Source: Micromonospora ureilytica (lineage in GTDB: Bacteria; Actinomycetota; Actinomycetes; Mycobacteriales; Micromonosporaceae). Taken from it: 64,000 bases of DNA. The stretch is taken from NCBI RefSeq assembly GCF_015751765.1, contig NZ_JADOTX010000001.1, positions 5,828,001 through 5,892,000 on the forward strand, read 5' to 3'. Below are positions 63,190-64,000 of this stretch, piece after piece (position 1 is the stretch's first letter; every line of letters starts with the position of its first letter). The notes beneath the pieces were generated by a model. It was not told the DNA's origin. It searched no databases and saw only the letters and a program-made list of their open reading frames with translations. The translations under genes were made by a program, and so were the position numbers.

Positions 63190-63209
63190 GCCCTCCCCGC
63201 ACGTGCCGA

Positions 63210-63243
63210 GGACGCCCCCGCACCCGACCGGGCGGGGGCGTCC
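63210..63243 (+). terminator. Intrinsic terminator of the transporter operon
   Basis: GGACGCCCCCGC (63210-63221) pairs perfectly with 63232-63243, loop 10 nt, about 20 bp after the binding-protein stop. Confidence 0.75.
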
Positions 63244-63285
63244 GCGCGTCCCGGGGACCCCGTTCCCTCCGATGGATGTCGTGGG

Positions 63286-63291
63286 TAGGCT
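63286..63291 (+). promoter_or_regulatory. Leaderless-type -10 box of the 63300 gene
   Basis: TAGGCT, 8 nt before ATG 63300. No Shine-Dalgarno present. Confidence 0.45.
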
Positions 63292-63299
63292 GCACATCC

Positions 63300-64000
63300 A
63301 TGCCAGCCCCGGCCACCTCTGACGCCCGGCGTCAACCAACACTGCTGACCATGCTCTTCTGGGCGGGCGTCGCCCTGGCGCCGGTGGCGGCGCTGATCCT
63401 GCTGGTGGCCGACGGCAACGGCCCGCTGCGTTTCGCCGCTGTGCTCGCCATTCTCGCTGTCGTGCTGATCGGTCTCTCCATCGCGCTGCGGCCCGAGGGC
63501 GAAGGCGACTCGGCGCGGACCGACGAGCTGCTGGACGAGATCGAGGAGCTGCGTCGAGAGCTGCGCAGCGAGATCGTGGCCGCCGCCCAGCGCGGCAACC
63601 AGGCGCTTGACCAGGCGCAACGGGCCCAGGAGGGGATTGCCGCGGTGCGCCGCCGCCTCGACGCCAGCGGTGCCGCCCTCGCCGGTGCCGCCCTCGCCGG
63701 TGCCGCCCCCGCTGTCGAGCCGGCGGGCCCCGGGCGGGCGCGGGTGGCCTCCGTCGAGCCGCCGGCGGACGTCGCGCCGGTGGCCCGCAGCCGGGTCCCG
63801 GGTGACGCGTCGGCCGGCCGCGCTCGGGTGTCCGGGCCCGACGACGCGCCCCGACGGGGGCGCCCCGAGCACGACACGCCCCAGTGGGGGCGCTCCGAGC
63901 ACGACACGCCCCAGTGGGGGCGCTCCGAGCACGACACGCCCCAGTGGGGGCGCTCCGAGCACACGGACGAGGACGAGCCGGCGTACGCACGGGAGGCCCC
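63300..64000 (+). CDS. Two-TM coiled-coil protein with decapeptide repeats, 3' truncated by the window
   Basis: The frame is open from ATG 63300 to the window end (233 residues seen). Two TM helices (about 15-36 and 42-60) are followed by a charged coiled coil (about 68-120: DELLDEIEELRRELRSEIV). A GAALAGAALAGAAPA stretch and three exact HDTPQWGRSE repeats plus a degenerate first copy follow. The repeated tail is polar and probably disordered. Family not recognised; a scaffold or wall-facing role is possible. Confidence 0.75.
   Translation, partial: MPAPATSDARRQPTLLTMLFWAGVALAPVAALILLVADGNGPLRFAAVLAILAVVLIGLSIALRPEGEGDSARTDELLDEIEELRRELRSEIVAAAQRGNQALDQAQRAQEGIAAVRRRLDASGAALAGAALAGAAPAVEPAGPGRARVASVEPPADVAPVARSRVPGDASAGRARVSGPDDAPRRGRPEHDTPQWGRSEHDTPQWGRSEHDTPQWGRSEHTDEDEPAYAREA
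63841..63960 (+). repeat. 30-bp in-frame tandem repeat (3 exact + 1 degenerate)
   Basis: Units 63871-63900, 63901-63930 and 63931-63960 are identical. 63841-63870 is a diverged copy. Each encodes the decapeptide HDTPQWGRSE. Exact DNA identity points to recent expansion. Confidence 0.92.

Overview
The window is G+C-rich actinobacterial DNA with a strong third-position GC bias and many GTG starts. The gene content (mycosin/EccC/EccD type VII secretion genes, the crp-nth-TlpA-Nudix-marP neighbourhood, the zincin-tilS-hpt-ftsH-folE neighbourhood, an AtuA/acyl-CoA carboxylase operon) and the intergenic palindromes suggest a Micromonosporaceae member (Micromonospora/Salinispora-like). This assignment comes from gene content, not from a search. 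No rRNA, tRNA, CRISPR array, transposase, integrase or replication origin was recognised.

Layout. 1-7.6 kb: 3' part of a TPR gene, a small membrane protein, a Ser/Thr kinase with an ectodomain, an orphan amino-acid-binding lipoprotein overlapping a polytopic membrane protein, and a PadR-membrane protein pair. 7.6-16.9 kb: a tightly coupled minus-strand catabolic operon behind a TetR gene (DinB-like TIGR03084-type protein, AtuA, acyl-CoA dehydrogenase, carboxyltransferase, biotin carboxylase/BCCP, second acyl-CoA dehydrogenase). 17.2-24.2 kb: metallophosphoesterase and crp on the minus strand, then cbiZ, a CapA-like lipoprotein, and nth/TlpA/Nudix/marP on the plus strand. 24.2-32 kb: PAP2 phosphatase, mycosin, EccC and divergent EccD. 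32-41.9 kb: ppa, dacB, zincin, tilS, a GlxA-type regulator, a 45-aa membrane peptide, hpt, ftsH and folE.

42-54.5 kb: minus-strand genes separate folE from folP-folB-folK. They encode an FtsK-like protein with degenerate nucleotide-binding loops and its membrane partner, then a cluster resembling a type IV secretion apparatus: VirB2-like and VirB3-like proteins, a VirB4-like ATPase, a VirB6-like membrane protein, a VirB8-like protein, and a transglycosylase-M23 fusion. No relaxase was seen. 54.9-64 kb: folP, folB, folK, DUF3180, an orphan RbsC-like permease, small conserved proteins, a betaine/choline-type (OpuC) ABC transporter whose binding protein looks circularly permuted, and a repeat-bearing membrane protein cut by the window end.

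Regulatory style. Many transcription units start with a TANNNT -10 box 6-8 nt before the start codon, the pattern of leaderless mRNAs. Inside operons, 4-nt stop/start overlaps (ATGA, GTGA, and apparently CTGA) dominate. At three sites the gap between genes is bridged exactly by mini-ORFs of 8, 20+20 or 25 codons that overlap both neighbours by 4 nt.
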